A DNA stretch of 23,761 nt from Euprymna scolopes (GCA_024364805.1 CM044523.1:12836773-12860533); one strand, 5' to 3'. Counted from the stretch's first letter, positions 1 through 9,081 are shown. Notes: generated from the letters alone by a model not told the origin. Numbers and translations: made by a program.

Positions 1-30
<30 letters not shown>
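1..30. repeat. (TG)n dinucleotide microsatellite, cut by the window edge
   Basis: A pure TG run occupies the first 30 bases and probably continues to the left of the window. The short open frame that reads through it (Cys-Val repeats) is an artefact of the repeat. Confidence 0.97.
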
Positions 31-31
<1 letters not shown>

Positions 32-1320
32 AATATTTGCAAATTTATGCTTTAAATAAACGAAAAATGCACGGTATAGTCCGAGGATATGCTGGACTAT
101 TTTGTCTAAGAGTTTCTTGTCGTATGGATATTATTGTGGAAATCACCAGTTTACATTGCACTGTGGCTAATTTACAGTTGATCGTATAAAATTACTTTTA
201 TATAATGGCTTGAATGTTAATTTAAAATCAAACACTAAAGTATCATGGTCGAAACAGAAACTAAATTTCAAACGACCTTCTGTCTTATCAAATAACCTAC
301 TGTTGATTTTATATGCCGGGCATTTGTTTGGTTCAAATCGCCTGTTTCTTTATTAATCGGATAATTTTGATTAATGATCACTGATACTTATAGAAAACAC
401 AGCAAGGCACATTACGTACCTTCGTGTAGAAATTCATTGAAATCGGAACAGCTGTTTCCGAGTCCATAATGTACAAACCTACAAACACAGCAGCGTAGAT
501 AAAGTTCCTTTTATATAGTATTAGAGATTTACGCATTACATTTTAACCATTTATTCTGTAAAGATGTAATTGTAATTATACATTATTTGTGTAAGTAATG
601 GATATATTTACGTTTTCATTGTTTCTGTCTCTTATATTATATATATATATATAGTTGATTAAAAAAACTGGAATGGAAGTTCACCGTGCGTTTCCGTTCG
701 ATGCTTCCTCTTGGGGGAAACGCACCATGCTTACTTTTACGTTACTTAATTACCATTTACTTCATAACATTTATACACAAAAAAAACAAGGATCCCTGCC
801 ATTTTTTTAAATAAACATATAATACATCATTTCCGTTTTATTTCGTTTTGTTCGATGTTTTTTTTTTCTGCTTTCGTTTTTTCCAATTTTTAATTTTTTT
901 TTAATTGAAACTGGGTTATTACTTCGCTTATTATTTACTTTACCCCTCTTACACACACACATAAAAACACCCCGCTAGTATATTATATTATAAAGAGAGC
1001 CTACGACAAATTTTAATGTCTGTACAAAAAAGGTATAATAGTGGTAATGGTAAAATGTGAAATAATAAAAAAGACTAATAATCATAAATAGATTACATTA
1101 ATAATAACACTCATGATAACAACAATAACGATTAAAACAACAACAATCATAGTAATTATAATAATGCAATAAATTAAATTTTAGAAAATAAAAAGAACAA
1201 CATTTAGAAATTAAAATTACACACAGGTAAAATCAAGATAACATATTTTAGCTATATGTTTATTATAACACAAACTTTATTTGACATTGCTATTTGATGA
1301 AGATAATGATCGATTGTTGC
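31..1320. other. AT-rich intergenic DNA, no gene seen
   Basis: I see no open frame of credible length or recognisable domain here. It holds a short (TA)n tract near 635-654, T-rich tracts at 850-905, a short (CA)n at 951-961 and AAT/AAC-rich low-complexity sequence at 1060-1170. A 10-bp perfect inverted repeat, GTGCGTTTCC at 686-695 and GGAAACGCAC at 716-725, would form a hairpin with a 20-nt loop; I cannot assign it a function. Confidence 0.7.
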
Positions 1321-1500
1321 ATTTCTACAAACCAGATTTGAAGATTATTGCAAAGAAATTAATTATATATATATTATTAATAGATATTAGAAGATAAAAG
1401 ATTTATTTCTACAAACCAGATAGAAGATAATAGATTATTGCGCAAATATTAACTGCATATATTATTAATAGATATTAGAAGATAGAAGATAATAGATTAT
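1321..1500. repeat. Two-and-a-bit-copy tandem duplication, period about 84 bp
   Basis: ATTTCTACAAACCAGAT begins at 1321 and again at 1405. Both copies run through an AT-rich block to the shared string ATTATTAATAGATATTAGAA. A partial third copy of AGAAGATAATAGATTA ends near 1500. The copies differ by several substitutions and a small indel, so the duplication is not brand new. Confidence 0.85.
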
Positions 1501-2559
1501 ATAAACACTTACCATCGTTCAAAAGCATCTTCGAAAATGTAGTGATTTTTGGGGAACGATTTACCAAAGATTAAAATAATCATAAGTTTACCATATTCGT
1601 TTTTTATTTGTAATCGTCATTTTCCATGGACATTTTAAGGGATCTGTGGAAAATCAGAAATTACTGAAAGGCATATCCGGTGCATAAATTAAATGCGTAA
1701 ATAAAGTGCTGTCTGTCGATGTTTTCCTTCTTACGATTGACTTGCAAGGCGGGGAAAATGTTGATTTTTCAATGACGTTCATTCAGACAAATCATAGGGG
1801 TTTTGAGTTTATAAACAGTTAACATTATTATGTTTTTTTTTTATTTAATTGAAAAATCACGATCTACTTAATGAACAACTTTTTAGGGCGATTTAAATCT
1901 TTACTTTAACCAATAATAGTCATCGCTATTTATAAGTCTTACTTCCTCAAAGTAATCAGTTAAGAAAAGCTCTTGCAAATAACATTGATGCTAGCAAAGC
2001 GGGTTGTCTGAACGTATTGTCTTCCTGACCTAAAATGTACCAACAATTATTTAATTGTTATTTATCTTTACATCTGCAAATCTCAATACCGTTCTGCTAA
2101 TTCGACGCTTAATAACAGAAAACGGTTAATAATAAGTAAAACAAAATAGCCTCATCAAACTAAAGTACATGAATAAATATTTGAATATATACAAATAACT
2201 GGAGTTTACATGCGTATTCCTAAATTACGGAGGATAAATCTTGTATACTAATGTATGTCTTACTGAATCATCAACATGATATTCTCTTTGGAATACCGCT
2301 TTTTATTGAAAAACGTTAATGCAAAATGTTGAATACACTACCTTCTAATTCTTTTATTTCCTTTGCATTCTTAATGAACTTCAATTTATCACCAGACAAA
2401 ATATCAGGTTTGCAAAAAAGTGTTGCGGTTTTTATCTTTTAAATTCAGATAAACATATCTCAGCTCAAACAAAAGTGTATTGATCAAACTAAGCGTCATC
2501 TGAATCGGCATAATTTTGTCAACAAAAACAAGCGTATTAATGCCAGTAACCTAAGAATC
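1501..2559. other. AT-rich intergenic DNA, no feature recognised
   Basis: I looked on both strands for domains, tRNA-like boxes and terminal repeats and found nothing I can support. Part of it could belong to the 3' end of the neighbouring mariner relic, whose outer terminal repeat I could not locate. Confidence 0.6.
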
Positions 2560-3330
2560 CTGCACTCTAATGTCGCTGAAGGCATTTTTATTTTATATCG
2601 CGTAGGTTTACGCAGAAAGTTGTTAGGAGATTGAAAAAGTAGTAATCGGTAGGAGAGACGTCTGCAGAGTATGAGGGATGAGGCAGAGTTTCGTAGCCCA
2701 ATTCGTTTAACTTCTTCAGAGTTTCGCTTACATTAAAAAGAAAAGCTGTAATGGATGAGACCAGTCACATATCATCAAACAGTCAGCATGACCTAATTTT
2801 GTGCAACGCTGGCTTCGGGATGAATAATGGACCGTCTTTGGCATCTATGCATTGAGCTGACCATCGCCAGTTGTCGTGAAGAACCCACTTTTCGTGGCTA
2901 ACTACAAACCGGTCGAGAAATGTGCCGTTTTTTATTGAGAAAAAGAAGGGAATATGACACTTCATACCGGCGTTGCTTTCGGTTGCCATTAAATCCGTGA
3001 GGCACCCATTTATCAAGTTTTATTATCCTTCCGTAACGTTAGTCTAATTGAGAAGCAAATTTTCGAATAGCTGTGCATGCACTGGCTTCGACTAAAGCTC
3101 TTAGTTGATTGTTGTCAACATTAGATCATCGATCCCTACACATCATTGCCAAGACTGTCGGGGCGGCCAACAAATTTCTTAAACGACCGTTCTGCTCTGC
3201 GTTCAGTAGTGGTCCTTGGCCAAACACTTTGTTCATATAGTGAGCTTTTCCATTAGGTTTTCGGCCTAGCTTGAATTGAAATGAGAAGATGTATCGAATT
3301 CGTTTTTTATAAATCTTGTATTCAATGTTC
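2560..3330 (-). pseudogene. Mariner-family transposase relic (IS630/Tc1/mariner), internally deleted
   Basis: Read on the minus strand, three-frame translation gives the mariner blocks in the right order. First is an N-terminal helix-turn-helix stretch, IRYIFSFQFKLGRK then MNKVFGQG (about 3299-3210). Next come FKKFVGRP, QLRALVEAS (about 3110-3080) and KLDKWVPHGFN (about 3019-2985). The catalytic region follows: FLDRFVVSHEKWVLHDN, SAQCIDAKDG and FIPKPALHKI (about 2910-2790). Then VMLTV**YVTGLIHYSF, where two TGA stops replace the usual WW, and finally LKKLNELGYETLPHPSYS with SPTDYYFF (about 2725-2615). The first catalytic Asp of the D,D34D triad is His (SHEKW). The block with the second Asp (usually HDNARPH) is missing because the sequence jumps from the SFLN region to LKKLNELGYE, a deletion of roughly 40-45 codons. 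At least one frameshift and several stops are present, so it is inactive. The family resembles the Mos1/Hsmar1 side of mariners. I could not find the terminal inverted repeats, so the element bounds are approximate. Confidence 0.9.
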
Positions 3331-3691
3331 CTTAACGAATAAATTATTTGATTAACTGATTGTAATTTAAAGGATAGCTCTTTAAAATCTTTATATATAA
3401 ATGCGAAAATGTGTGTATGTATGCATGTGTGTTTGTATGTCTGCTAAAAACTTTCGATAGACAGAACAAAAATTAACAAATTTGGTCTCATATAAATGTT
3501 AACGCTACCAAAGTTATTTGCAGGTTAAAAATAGTTTAATACGATAGTTAAACGAAAAATAACAAGCCAAAAATACAAAAAAAATACGCTTAAAAATTAT
3601 TAACTATCGATGTTTTTTACAAAAAAAAACCAAAGCCAAACGCCATTTTTCTTTTTTAGTAACACTATTTCTCTTTAGAGTAAGGAAGACG

Positions 3692-3768
3692 AAGAGAGAG
3701 AGAGAGAGGGGGGAAGAGAGAGACACACACAAACAGAGAGAGAGAGAAAGAGAGAGAGGGAGAGAGAT
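3692..3768. repeat. (GA)n-rich low-complexity tract
   Basis: GAGA runs are interrupted by a GGGGGG tract and a short CACACA stretch. This is a purine-rich strand of about 77 bases inside the Helitron-like element. I see no other function for it. Confidence 0.95.
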
Positions 3769-3825
3769 GTCTAGACAGGAAACGAGATTCGTTTTACTAT
3801 GTTTTAAAATGTAAACAATGCATCT

Positions 3826-4340
3826 AAAAACATTACGTCCACGAAATAAGAGTGGACTGATTTGACCACATCCCAGGCATAAATCCTCTTTATTTTCGAG
3901 TAACGTTTGTTTCTATGAAAGATGAGACCGCTTGAAGTAAAGACCAAGTAACCGTCTTATACAGCTTATTTTCTACCAAGCATTATCTTCTACTATAAAA
4001 AGATGCATAATTTATATTTATCCATTTCTAAATTGAGACAAGATGTCATATTCCAAAAATCACATCTGAACTAAAAACATTATTATTTAGAAGGCCACCC
4101 TTATTTTCGGTTGACGTTTGTGTGTGTAGGGGGGGGGCGAAAGACGAAACCGCATAGCTAAAATACCAAGTAAAAAAAATAAAGATGCGCATTATATATT
4201 TTTCGTATATTAAATTAAGACAAGATGTCATATTCCAAACATTACAAATCGCTAAACTGCTGATTCCAAATTCTGAAATAAAAACATTCTTATTCAGAAC
4301 GCCATTCTTAGTATTGGGACGTTATGTTTGTATTTTGCGT
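3826..4340. repeat. Degenerate tandem repeat, units about 180-250 bp, about 2.5 copies
   Basis: AAAAACATT recurs at 3826, 4073 and 4280. Each is followed by a related stretch: a GCC-containing segment, then (T)TTTTCGA/GTAACGTT-like sequence, then (C)CAAGTAA. GACAAGATGTCATATTCCAAA recurs in nearly the same form at 4037 and 4219. The copies are diverged by substitutions and indels. Short open frames on both strands here are by-products of the repeat. Confidence 0.75.
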
Positions 4341-4720
4341 GCATGTACTCGCAAAATACCCAGCGTCGCCCGGTATTGTATGACATAGCACTAACATGAC
4401 ATATATACTAGCTGATTACCAGGCATGGGATTGGATAAAATTCATGGAATTTTTCCTCGCAGTACACTCGGCGTCGCCTGGGATTGGAAAAAATTGGTTG
4501 ATATAATTACCCGACGTAGGTGGAAATACATTGAATGTTTCCTAGCAGAATAACCAGCGTTGCCTAGGATCGGATAAGATCGGTTAATATATGTACTAGC
4601 CTAATACCCGGCATATGTACTAGCAAAATACACAGCGTCGCCTGGGATTGTATGACATAACACTAGCATGGCATATATACTAGCTGAGTACCCGGCATGG
4701 CCTGAGATTGTGTATTATAG
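4340..4720 (-). repeat. Array of Helitron 3'-terminus-like modules (left block)
   Basis: About eight degenerate modules of the form ACTAGC-n-ATACCCGGCGTCGCC-TGGGATTG follow one another, for example near 4349, 4408, 4462, 4545, 4597, 4618 and 4678. Read on the minus strand each resembles a Helitron 3' end: a CCCGG...CCGGG hairpin followed some 8-12 nt later by CTAGT. The array lies in the opposite orientation to the enclosing element. It may be the relic of a second, inverted Helitron or an amplification of terminus fragments. Confidence 0.7.
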
Positions 4721-5171
4721 GTCCTATTTGAAAAATTTGAAGGTGCTTGTGCAGTATAGGTCCGATTTAAACAAATTTGAAGGTGCTTGTGCAGTATAGG
4801 TCCGATTTGAAAAATGTTGAAGGTGCTTGGGCAGTATATATCGGATTTGAAAAAATTTTAAGGTGCTTGTGCAGTATAGTTCCGATTTGAAAAATTTTGA
4901 AGCTGCTTGTGCAGTATAGGTCCGATTTGAAACATTTTAAGGTGCTTTTGCAGTATAGGTCAGATTTGAAAAAAAATAAGGTGCTTGTGCAGTATAGGTC
5001 CGATTTGAAAAAAATTTAAGGTGCTTCTGTTGTATAGGTCCGATTCGACAATTTTGAAAGTGCTTGTGCAGTATAGGTCCGATTTGACAATTTTTAAGGT
5101 CTTGTGCAGTGTGGGTTGGACTTGACAATTTTGAAGGTGCTTCTGCACTACAGGTCCAATTCGGCAATTTT
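4718..5171. repeat. Minisatellite, 39-40-bp unit, about 11-12 copies
   Basis: The unit is close to AGGTGCTTGTGCAGTATAGG followed by TCCGATTTGAAAAATTTTGA. It repeats with few indels from about 4718 to 5171, and the last copies are more diverged (CTGCACTACAGG, CAATTCGGCAATT). The array passes without a break into the 5S-like array that follows. A 94-codon open frame on the minus strand (4937-5221) is only the repeat read in frame, with period-13 residues, and is not a gene. Confidence 0.95.
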
Positions 5172-6094
5172 GAAGATGGGTTACTACTTGGGAATACCAA
5201 AAGCTTTATGTAGATAACCAAAGTAAAGCAACATTTTCTTGGTCATTATCAGGTGGGTGACTATTTGGAAATACCAAATGCTTTTTGTAGATCACCAAAG
5301 GTAAGCAACATTGTTTTGGCCATTTCAGATGGGGGACTACTTGGGAATAAAGAATAATTTATGTGTATCACAAAGTTAAGCAACATCAAGTCTGGTCATT
5401 ATCATATGAGTGACTACTTGGGAATACCAAATGCTTTATGAAGATCACCAAAGTTAAGTAACATGGAGCCTGGCCATTATCAGATCGGTGACTACTTTGG
5501 AATACCAAATGATTTATGCAATATTAAGCAAAATGTAGATTGGTTATTATCAGATGGGTGGCTTCTTGGACATACCAAATGCTTTATGTAGATCAACAAA
5601 GTTTAGCAAAATGTAGGCTGGTCATTATCAGATAGGTATATACTTGGAAATACGAAATGCTTTATGTAGATCACCAAAGTTAGGTTACATTGTCTTGGTC
5701 ATTATCGGATTGGTGACTACTTGGGAATAAGAACTGCTTAATGCAGATCACCAATGTTAAGCAACATTTTCTTGGTCATTATCAGATGTTGGACTACTTG
5801 GAAATACCAAATGCTTTATGTATATACCTAAAGTTAAGCAACATATAGCCGTGTCCTTATCAGATGGGTGACTACTTGGAAATACAAAATGCTTTATGTA
5901 GATCACCAAAGTTAAGCAACATGGAGTCTGATCATTATCAGATGGGTGACTGCTTGGGAATATCAAATGATTTATGTATATCACCAAATTAAAGCAACAT
6001 GTAGCCTGGTCATTATCAGAGGGGTTACTACTTGGAAATACCCAATACTTTATGTAGATCAACAAAGTTAAGCTACATGGAGTCTGGTCATTAA
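5171..6094 (+). repeat. Tandem array of a 78-bp unit derived from 5S rRNA, about 12 copies
   Basis: The consensus unit begins GATCACCAAAGTTAAGCAACAT and continues through a GAGCCTGGTCATTATC-like middle to AGATGGGTGACTACTTGGG-AATACC and AAATGCTTTATGTA. Set beside eukaryotic 5S rRNA from about nucleotide 40 to 117, the first block differs at one position. The box C block differs from GGATGGGTGACCGCCTGGG-AATACC by about four transitions, and the end matches GGGTGCTGTAGG-like sequence. Unit length (78) equals that 5S interval. Box C equivalents lie near 5173, 5253, 5331, 5405, 5484, 5559, 5634, 5713, 5790, 5868, 5946 and 6024. Each unit therefore keeps the region of all three internal promoter elements (box A, intermediate element, box C) but lacks the first third of 5S. 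It cannot fold as a full 5S rRNA. The copies diverge from one another at many positions. Confidence 0.88.
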
Positions 6095-6109
6095 ATGATA
6101 TAGGTACAA

Positions 6110-6380
6110 ATACAGAATAGACGAATACTTGGCGTCGCCCGGGATTGTATTAGATAGCTGCACTTATTCTAAAGCAGAATAATATCCGGCATTACTCAAG
6201 CTTGCATAATATACGTGAGATAATTTATTTTCAATATCCCATGCATCGTCCGGGATTAAAGGAGATTGATGGAGATATATATTAGCAAAATTCCTGGCGT
6301 TGCTCGGAATTGAATGAGATAGGGGCAAATATATATTATCAGAATAATCAGTGTCGCCCCGGATTAAATGAGGGTGGTGA
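6110..6380 (-). repeat. Array of Helitron 3'-terminus-like modules (right block)
   Basis: This is the same kind of module as at 4340-4720, resumed immediately after the 5S-like array. Examples are CTTGGCGTCGCCCGGGATTG near 6129, a decayed copy near 6175-6205, a copy near 6240-6260, CTGGCGTTGCTCGGAATTG near 6293, and CAGTGTCGCCCCGGATTAAA near 6348. Together with the left block it brackets the 40-bp and 78-bp arrays, so these two arrays look like an insertion into, or expansion within, one module array. Confidence 0.65.
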
Positions 6381-6689
6381 AATATAAAGTGTGTACCGGA
6401 AATGGCGTAAACAATGTTCTATCTCAAAATTACTTCATTTGTGAAGTCGATTCCAGATAATGCTTAAACAGTTAATGATCTCACAATTAGATTAATACAT
6501 ACATATTGTTGGTGTCTATGAAAGTTTCTTAGGCCAGTTTCTATAGGGGGTGATCTATATTTGTTAAAATGTTTTATGTACTCATCCGGGAATGATGTGA
6601 TGGTTGTAGTAGTGGGTAGAAAGAAGCATGATTATGTTAATTTTAAACGTGCTCTAGAGTTTTCTTTTGTGGGTTAACTTGGAGAAAGG

Positions 6690-7437
6690 AGAAAGTAATG
6701 TCCGTTTTGAGGTAAAAATAAGTTTGTTAAATTGTTTAATATATCTATTTAAATTACCCGTCTTTGTGTAGGTAAAATTATTTTAAATATGTGCTGTATA
6801 TTCACCGTCCTTGCAAAGGTAAAATTATTTCATATACATGCTGTAAATTATCGACCCTAGGTAAGATAACATTATTTCATCCGTCTAATACCCGTCCTAG
6901 CTAGATAAAATATTCTTTTGCTCGAAATAGCAAATGATACATAGACATTAAAAATTTCTCACTCCTAAAAATTACAAATATATTCAAAATCAAATTCAAT
7001 TTTTTCATTGTTTATACGGTCCCGAGCTACTGTCTAAAAATTGTTTTAGTTTTCTTAAAATTATGGTGGTAAGAGAAATTATTTAACATGTTGTAAAATA
7101 CCTGCCGATAGTATGTGAAATTGTTTCATGTATGTATTTTAATTACCCGTCCGAGGGCAGGTAAAATTATTTTAAATATGTGTTGTATATTACCCATCTC
7201 CGCAAAGGAAACATTATTTCATATATATGGTATAAATTACTTATCCTTGATAAGGTACAATTATTTGATACGTGTAAAACCCGTCGTAGGGTAGGTAAAA
7301 TATTCATTTGCTCGGAAAAGCTAATGATGCATAGGCATTAAAAAATCCTCTATCCGAAGAATAACAAATATGTCCAAAATCAACTTCAATTTTCTCATAT
7401 GTTTACGGTCCCGAGCAACGCCGGGTAGCTCCGCTAG
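6690..7437 (+). repeat. Direct duplication of the Helitron 3' domain, period about 389 bp
   Basis: AATTACCCGTC starts at 6752 and at 7141. Both copies then run in parallel through GTAAAATTATTTTAAATATG, a TTGCTCG-AAA-GC-AATGAT block, and finally TTTACGGTCCCGAGC. Each copy is itself built of about four ~60-bp sub-units with the core ACCCGTCC...GGTAAAATTATTT. The first copy ends in a damaged hairpin (CCCGAGCTACTGTC near 7021). The second ends in the working-looking hairpin and CTAG of the element. Confidence 0.85.
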
Positions 7438-8377
7438 TTATATATAAAATGAAATTATAATAACAAACACGTCTCTTTCAATACATGAGTTTAAATCAAA
7501 ATTTAAAAAATTTACAAGAACTTTCATCTCAAGCTAGTATGTTACCGGATTTTTCCTAGCACAGCTGCCGACATTTGGCGACCTCATCTTTCACCGTCAT
7601 TTATGTGTACAACCGCCTATCAATCGTTGTTTTTTTTTACGAGAAACGTACTGTTTGGAGAGTGGAACTTTATGAAAATACTGTGGACTATTTTCTATAG
7701 TGTTTCTATATGAGAGGTCTGAGACTTTGCTCGATGGCTATAAACGATAGTATAATGTCCATGTTATAATAGATCAACGTTTTCAATGTTTTAAACACCA
7801 TTCGTATCGTTTCTAAAAGTCCAACCATTTCATATAAACTATGATGACATGATGAAGTGAAATATTATATATGCATCTTGTTTTATTCTTTCTTTTTCTC
7901 CTTACTACCGTTTATTGATTTGATTATTTCTTCCTAAAGCTACCGTATTTTGTCACTCTACTTCTGCTCGACTTTCCCCAGCTTTCCTTTATTCATAAAC
8001 TATCATATAATTGATTAGAAAATGCACACTTATCTGGAAAAAGTTGGATACTTAGAGTTTAGAAAAGTCTATTCCCGTAATGACATGTACTGGCTTATTA
8101 CGCTCTAATACAAGTTTAATTAAGAAATTCCATAATTAACACTCCCAATGGAATATGAATCGCATTAATTTAATTAAAAGTGAGCAAATATACAATAATT
8201 ATATAAATGTGCATGGTGTAGCTTTCCTTCTGTTATTATATCTCTATTCAATATGAAATCAAACTATTACTTCAAAGTTTACGAGCATTTCAGTTGCTGT
8301 GTTAGTTTAATATGAGACAGTATGGAATAATATTGTTGAGACTCCATTACCACAGGAGATTTCTGAATATGTGATTG

Positions 8378-8378
<1 letters not shown>
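7438..8378. other. AT-rich intergenic DNA, no gene seen
   Basis: No credible coding frame, terminal repeat or RNA gene was recognised on either strand. The start may be the right-hand flank of the Helitron insertion. If the Helitron landed within the mariner's 5' region, the missing mariner end should be looked for just after 7437. Confidence 0.6.
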
Positions 8379-8434
<56 letters not shown>

Positions 8435-8467
8435 ATAGTATATATTATATGTATATATATATATATA

Positions 8468-8505
<38 letters not shown>
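8379..8505. repeat. (TA)n microsatellite, imperfect
   Basis: There are about 127 bases of TA repeat, interrupted by short ATTATA, TAGTATA and GTATA variants. It is self-complementary and could extrude as a cruciform. Confidence 0.97.
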
Positions 8506-8506
<1 letters not shown>

Positions 8507-8542
8507 TAATTAGATTTCATTATTGAGATGAGTATTATTTAT

Positions 8543-8786
8543 TAATTTATTTATTGCGGACTATTATCCTAATCTTTCTTAATTGTTGTTTCACGAAGTT
8601 TCGATCAACTATTCCTCTGGCCTTCGTCAGGTGGGAACCGCGACGGGGTAGGAACACTGAATCTCCTAACTGCATTCTCAGCAACTATTACCATCCATCT
8701 TGTTATCGTCTCACCACGTTTTTTGACAAGTAAACCCCCGGCCGTCTTTGTGTAGGATTGAAACCACTATCCTCAGAGCATTCTCA
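8543..8786 (-). mobile_element. tRNA-derived SINE, 5'-truncated copy on the minus strand
   Basis: Read on the minus strand, it starts in the middle of the tRNA-like head and keeps the Pol III B box GGTTTCAATCC (complement of 8755-8765). The body follows, with ACGTGGTGAGACGATAACAA and GATGGATGGTAAT blocks, then CCTGACGAAGGCC...CGAAAC, and the tail GTCCGCAATAAATAAATTA ending at 8543. It aligns over about 245 bp with the plus-strand copy at 8787-9081 at roughly 80 percent identity by eye. The A box portion is missing. Its last 19 bases are a perfect inverted copy of the last 19 bases of the partner. Confidence 0.8.
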
Positions 8787-9081
8787 CCTGGAACCGTGGC
8801 GCAGTGGATAGAGGCATTGAATCTTTACGGTTCCAGATGTAAATTGTCTGAAGATAACGGTTTCAATCCTACCCAAAGACGGTCAGAGGCTTACTTGGCC
8901 AAAACGTGGTGAGGCGACAACAACTATGGATGGCAGTAATTACTGAGAATTAAGTTAGGAGATTCGGAGTTTCTATCATGTCGCCGTAACCACCTGAGGA
9001 AGGCTATAGGAATATTTTGGCGAAACGTCGTCAAACAACAACTAAGAAAGATGAAGATAATAGTCCGCAATAAATAAATTA
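8787..9081 (+). mobile_element. tRNA-derived SINE, near full length, plus strand
   Basis: The head carries a good A box, TGGCGCAGTGG (8797-8807), and a B box, GGTTTCAATCC (8859-8869). They are spaced slightly wider than in a tRNA because of the insert around TTACGGTTCCAG. The body (8870-8990) is unlike any tRNA, and the 3' part has CTGAGGA (8994-9000), GAAAC (9022-9026) and the tail GTCCGCAATAAATAAATTA. The tail probably matches the 3' end of a partner LINE, which I cannot name. I see no clear target-site duplication, because the mate copy abuts it head to head. It is likely Pol III transcribed when young; here it is diverged. Confidence 0.82.

Larger units (their letters stand above)
3388..7437 (+). 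mobile_element. Probable non-autonomous Helitron filled with tandem repeats
   Basis: The left end starts TCTTTATATATAAATG at 3388 with an A just before it. The right end has the hairpin CCCG (7410-7413) with CGGG (7422-7425), then CTAG at 7434-7437 with a T just after it. This fits the Helitron rules: TC at the 5' end, a hairpin about 10 nt before CTRR at the 3' end, and insertion between A and T without target duplication. Just inside the left end is a TATG/TGTG-rich stretch and then CTGCTAAAAACTTTCGATAG, which resembles the perfect subterminal palindrome of the shorter element at 14622-15061. No Rep or helicase reading frame is visible in the 4.05 kb, so it would need proteins in trans. Its inside is almost wholly tandem repeat, described separately. 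The alternative is that the two ends belong to different, nested elements. Confidence 0.6.

Noticed and set aside
686-725. Short hairpin as a histone-type or regulatory stem-loop
   Set aside because: A single 10-bp inverted repeat without neighbouring gene or known motif. It is kept only as a note in the region description.
5757-6065. 102-codon minus-strand frame with repeated protein motif
   Set aside because: It is the 78-bp (26-codon) 5S-like repeat read in an open frame. The period matches the DNA repeat exactly, and the other copies do not stay open.
4718-6094. CRISPR-like appearance of regular repeats
   Set aside because: The units are contiguous with no unique spacers, diverge from each other, and lie in a eukaryotic transposon-rich setting.
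5171-6094. Functional 5S rRNA genes
   Set aside because: Every unit lacks the first third of 5S and carries many changes. None could form helix I of a 5S rRNA.
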